From an uncultured Eubacteriales bacterium (GTDB lineage Bacteria > Bacillota > Clostridia > Oscillospirales > Oscillospiraceae): DNA of 6,967 bases. This document shows positions 5,385 through 6,967 of the stretch, piece after piece (position 1 is the stretch's first letter; each line of letters begins with the position of its first letter). The stretch spans positions 1-6,967 of the forward strand of contig ONVR01000187.1 of assembly GCA_900321335.1 (NCBI GenBank), in the 5' to 3' direction. The notes under the pieces are model-generated. The model saw only the letters and a program-made list of their open reading frames with translations, ran no database searches and was not told the origin of the DNA. A program made the position numbers and the translations under genes.

Positions 5385-6484
5385 AATTTGAAGAGTATAA
5401 AGGAAAAATAAACGCCCTGCACCCCACCCTGGAGGTGCTCAGAGGCGCGCTGAATCTGGATCAGGCCGAAGCGGAGATTGCCCGGCTGGAGGCGGAAAGC
5501 GCCGCAGACGGCTTCTGGAACGACGTGGAGAACTCCCAGAAGGTCATGCAGAAGATCAACCAGCTCAAAAGCAAGTGCGAGAAATTCCGGAAGCTGGAGA
5601 GCGGCTGGGACGATCTGATGACGCTCTGCCAGATGGGCATTGAGGAGGACGACGACTCCCTGCTGGAGGAACTGACGGAGGAATATGACAGCTTTGAAAA
5701 AGCGTTGGAGGAGGCAAGACTGGCCACTCTGCTCACCGGGGAGTATGATGCCAACAACGCCATTTTGAACTTCCACGCAGGCGCCGGCGGCACAGAGGCC
5801 CAGGACTGGACCCAAATGCTCTACCGCATGTACACCCGCTGGGCGGAGCGACACAACTTCAAGGTGACCCTTGTGGATTATCTGGACGGCGAAGACGCCG
5901 GCCTCAAAAGCGCCTCTATCATCATCGAAGGGGAGAATGCCTACGGTTATCTCAAAAGCGAGAGCGGTATCCACCGTCTTGTCCGCGTTTCCCCCTTTGA
6001 CGCGTCCGGCCGCCGCCACACCTCCTTTTCCGCGGTAGAGGTCATGCCGGAGATCGACGACAGCGTAGAAGTGGAGATCCGCCCCGAGGACGTGGAGATG
6101 CAGGTCTACCGTTCCTCCGGTGCCGGCGGTCAGCACATCAACAAGACTTCCTCCGCCGTGCGTCTGATCCATCTGCCCACTGGCATTGTCGTGTCCTGCC
6201 AGACGGAACGCAGCCAGTTCCAGAACCGGGAATACGCCATGCGTATGCTTCGCTCCAAGCTGGTGGAGATCAAGGAGCGCGAACACCTGGCCACCATCAA
6301 CGAGATCAAGGGCGACCAGATGAAGATCGAGTGGGGCAGCCAGATCCGATCCTATGTGTTCATGCCCTACACCCTGGTGAAGGACCATCGGACCAACTTT
6401 GAAAACGGCAACGTCAACAACGTGATGGACGGTGATCTGGACGGCTTTATCAACGCCTATCTCACCATGAAGGCCGGCCAGTAA
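5378..6484 (+). CDS. prfB: Peptide chain release factor 2, without programmed frameshift
   Basis: Reads UAA and UGA stop codons and triggers peptide release on the ribosome. It is 368 residues long, full length for RF2. The N-terminal helical domain (about 1-115) precedes the core. The stop-codon recognition tripeptide S205-P206-F207 identifies RF2 rather than RF1 (PxT), and G250-G251-Q252 in SSGAGGQHINKT is the catalytic loop; both fall on the E. coli numbering. Residue 246 is Ser. The C-terminal block WGSQIRSYVFMPYTLVKDHR is typical. The frame is open from ATG 5378 to TAA 6482-6484: at codons 25-26, where most bacteria have CTT TGA C with a +1 shift, this gene reads CTG AAT (Leu-Asn). The ATG has no clear ribosome binding site (GAGAAAGACGG at best). 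It is a single-gene unit between its promoter and the terminator at 6501-6542. Confidence 0.98.
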   Translation: MVEFEEYKGKINALHPTLEVLRGALNLDQAEAEIARLEAESAADGFWNDVENSQKVMQKINQLKSKCEKFRKLESGWDDLMTLCQMGIEEDDDSLLEELTEEYDSFEKALEEARLATLLTGEYDANNAILNFHAGAGGTEAQDWTQMLYRMYTRWAERHNFKVTLVDYLDGEDAGLKSASIIIEGENAYGYLKSESGIHRLVRVSPFDASGRRHTSFSAVEVMPEIDDSVEVEIRPEDVEMQVYRSSGAGGQHINKTSSAVRLIHLPTGIVVSCQTERSQFQNREYAMRMLRSKLVEIKEREHLATINEIKGDQMKIEWGSQIRSYVFMPYTLVKDHRTNFENGNVNNVMDGDLDGFINAYLTMKAGQ

Positions 6485-6500
6485 AACAGAATAACAAAAG

Positions 6501-6542
6501 AAAACCAGCGCCGGGAACATAGAAATTCCCGGAGCTGGTTTT
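6501..6542. terminator. Bidirectional terminator between prfB and the zinc-ribbon gene
   Basis: A 17-position stem with one G/A mismatch (6501-6517 with 6526-6542, arms AAAACCAGC and CCGGGAA) closes an 8-base loop. The plus strand ends in TTTTAT and the minus strand in TTTTCTTTTG, so it can stop transcription from both convergent genes. Confidence 0.88.
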
Positions 6543-6577
6543 ATGATTAAACAGATGCAGAGACTTCGATGGGTTTG

Positions 6578-6829
6578 TCAGTCGATCTTTTTCCCGCAGT
6601 AAGGGCATTTTGTGCTGTCCTTGTTTTCCGCGTTGAGCAGGGACTTCCTGCAGTGGGGGCAGCGGTACAAAAGCGCCTTGAGGCCCATGGCCAGCCCGAT
6701 ACACACGATGCCGAAGATCACGAAAAAGGTGTTCATCTGGGCAGACATGGGGATCACGAGAGGAAGAAAAGAGATCAGGCAAAAGACACAGAGGCTGTTG
6801 CAAAGGATATTGACAGTTTTCAGACGCAT
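6578..6829 (-). CDS. Small membrane protein with C-terminal zinc ribbon
   Basis: An 83-residue protein with two hydrophobic segments (about 8-28 and 34-54) followed by a cytoplasmic-type zinc ribbon: C57-P-H-C60 and C75-P-Y-C78-GKKI, two CPxC knuckles 14 residues apart that should bind one Zn ion. Arg/Lys before the ribbon suggests it faces the cytoplasm. Small proteins of this layout are common in Firmicutes and usually annotated as hypothetical; no function is claimed. The start ATG 6829 has GGAGGA (6843-6838) 8 bases upstream. It has its own promoter, follows the rRNA operon on the same strand and shares the terminator of convergent prfB. Confidence 0.8.
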   Translation of the reverse strand: MRLKTVNILCNSLCVFCLISFLPLVIPMSAQMNTFFVIFGIVCIGLAMGLKALLYRCPHCRKSLLNAENKDSTKCPYCGKKID

Positions 6830-6862
6830 GGTTCAATTCCTCCCGGAAATAAATCTGAGGTA

Positions 6863-6871
6863 AGTATATCA
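6863..6871 (-). promoter_or_regulatory. Extended -10 promoter of the zinc-ribbon gene
   Basis: TGATATACT (6871-6863) on the minus strand is a TGn extended -10 with TATACT. The -35 region is weak (TTTATT at 17 bases). It lies between the rRNA terminator and the start codon, about 34 bases before the ATG. Confidence 0.55.
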
Positions 6872-6894
6872 CAGACAAATAGAAAAATAAAGAG

Positions 6895-6921
6895 CCAGGA
6901 GCAACGAAAAGTTGCTCCTGG
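6895..6921 (-). terminator. Rho-independent terminator of the rRNA operon
   Basis: Perfect 11-bp stem (CCAGGAGCAAC, 6895-6905 with 6911-6921) and a 5-base loop. On the minus strand it is followed by CTCTTTATTTTTCT. It begins 7 bases after the 5S rRNA 3' end. Confidence 0.9.
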
Positions 6922-6928
6922 AGAAAAT

Positions 6929-6967
6929 GTTGGCATCGACCTATCTTACCGGTCCGTCACCAGACAA
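6929..6967 (-). rRNA. rrf: 5S rRNA, 3' end only (gene continues beyond the window)
   Basis: The minus strand reads CTGGTGACGGACCGGT then AAGATAGGTCGATGCCAAC, which fits helix IV and the 3' strand of helix I of a clostridial 5S rRNA (typical form GGGAGA-TAGGTCG-TGCC). A terminator follows at once, as expected at the end of an rRNA operon. Only about 39 bases are visible. The call rests on recognition of the conserved 3' end and could be confirmed with the upstream sequence. Confidence 0.82.

Noticed and set aside
5372..6520. Long minus-strand open frame (382 codons) opposite prfB
   Set aside because: It mirrors the real prfB codons; composition is His/Val/Leu-rich without domains, and it would run through the bidirectional terminator. 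It is a GC-driven shadow.
1..6967. CRISPR array, transposon, prophage or defence system
   Set aside because: No direct repeat series, transposase, integrase, nuclease or toxin-antitoxin-like pair was found on either strand; all repeats seen are terminator hairpins or short dyads.

Overview
The window reads as ordinary chromosome from a GC-rich, endospore-forming member of the Clostridia. An Oscillospiraceae-like gut lineage is my inference. The grounds are a SpoVAC sporulation membrane protein, an M23 protein resembling SpoIIQ, AGGAGG-type ribosome binding sites, near-consensus sigma-A promoters, and compact genes separated by strong intrinsic terminators. No mobile element, CRISPR array, integrase or phage gene is visible. 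All genes except prfB lie on the minus strand, as does the rRNA operon whose 5S end is at the right edge. The minus strand is therefore probably the leading strand here (inference).

Layout from left to right. 1-344 (-) is the 5' part of a PaaI-like hotdog thioesterase cut by the window edge, with its own sigma-A promoter. 461-1234 (-) is a membrane-anchored M23/LytM-fold protein, probably SpoIIQ-like, with a terminator at 429-454. 1360-3045 (-) is glnS, glutaminyl-tRNA synthetase, with a consensus promoter and a long terminator hairpin. 3186-3623 (-) is spoVAC, preceded by a very good forespore sigma-F/sigma-G type promoter that also fixes its GTG start. 3724-4572 and 4591-5100 (-) form a two-gene operon: a six-helix HdeD/DUF308 membrane protein followed by a lipoprotein of unknown function. 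It is driven by a perfect TTGACA-N17-TATAAT promoter and closed by a hairpin at 3685-3710. A 277-bp divergent intergenic region (5101-5377) holds that promoter and the prfB promoter. 5378-6484 (+) is prfB (release factor 2), here without the usual programmed frameshift. A bidirectional terminator (6501-6542) separates it from a convergent 83-residue membrane/zinc-ribbon protein (6578-6829, -). Beyond that come the terminator (6895-6921) and the 3' end of a 5S rRNA (6929-6967, -).

Functionally the window mixes translation genes (glnS, prfB, 5S rRNA) with two sporulation genes (spoIIQ-like and spoVAC). In model spore-formers these two act in the forespore during engulfment and dipicolinic acid loading. 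No gene-free stretch exceeds 300 bases. I see no convincing undescribed multi-gene system. The most informative signals are regulatory: the forespore promoter on an isolated spoVAC, overlap of a putative terminator with the glnS promoter, loss of the prfB frameshift, and a short ORF overlapping the prfB start.
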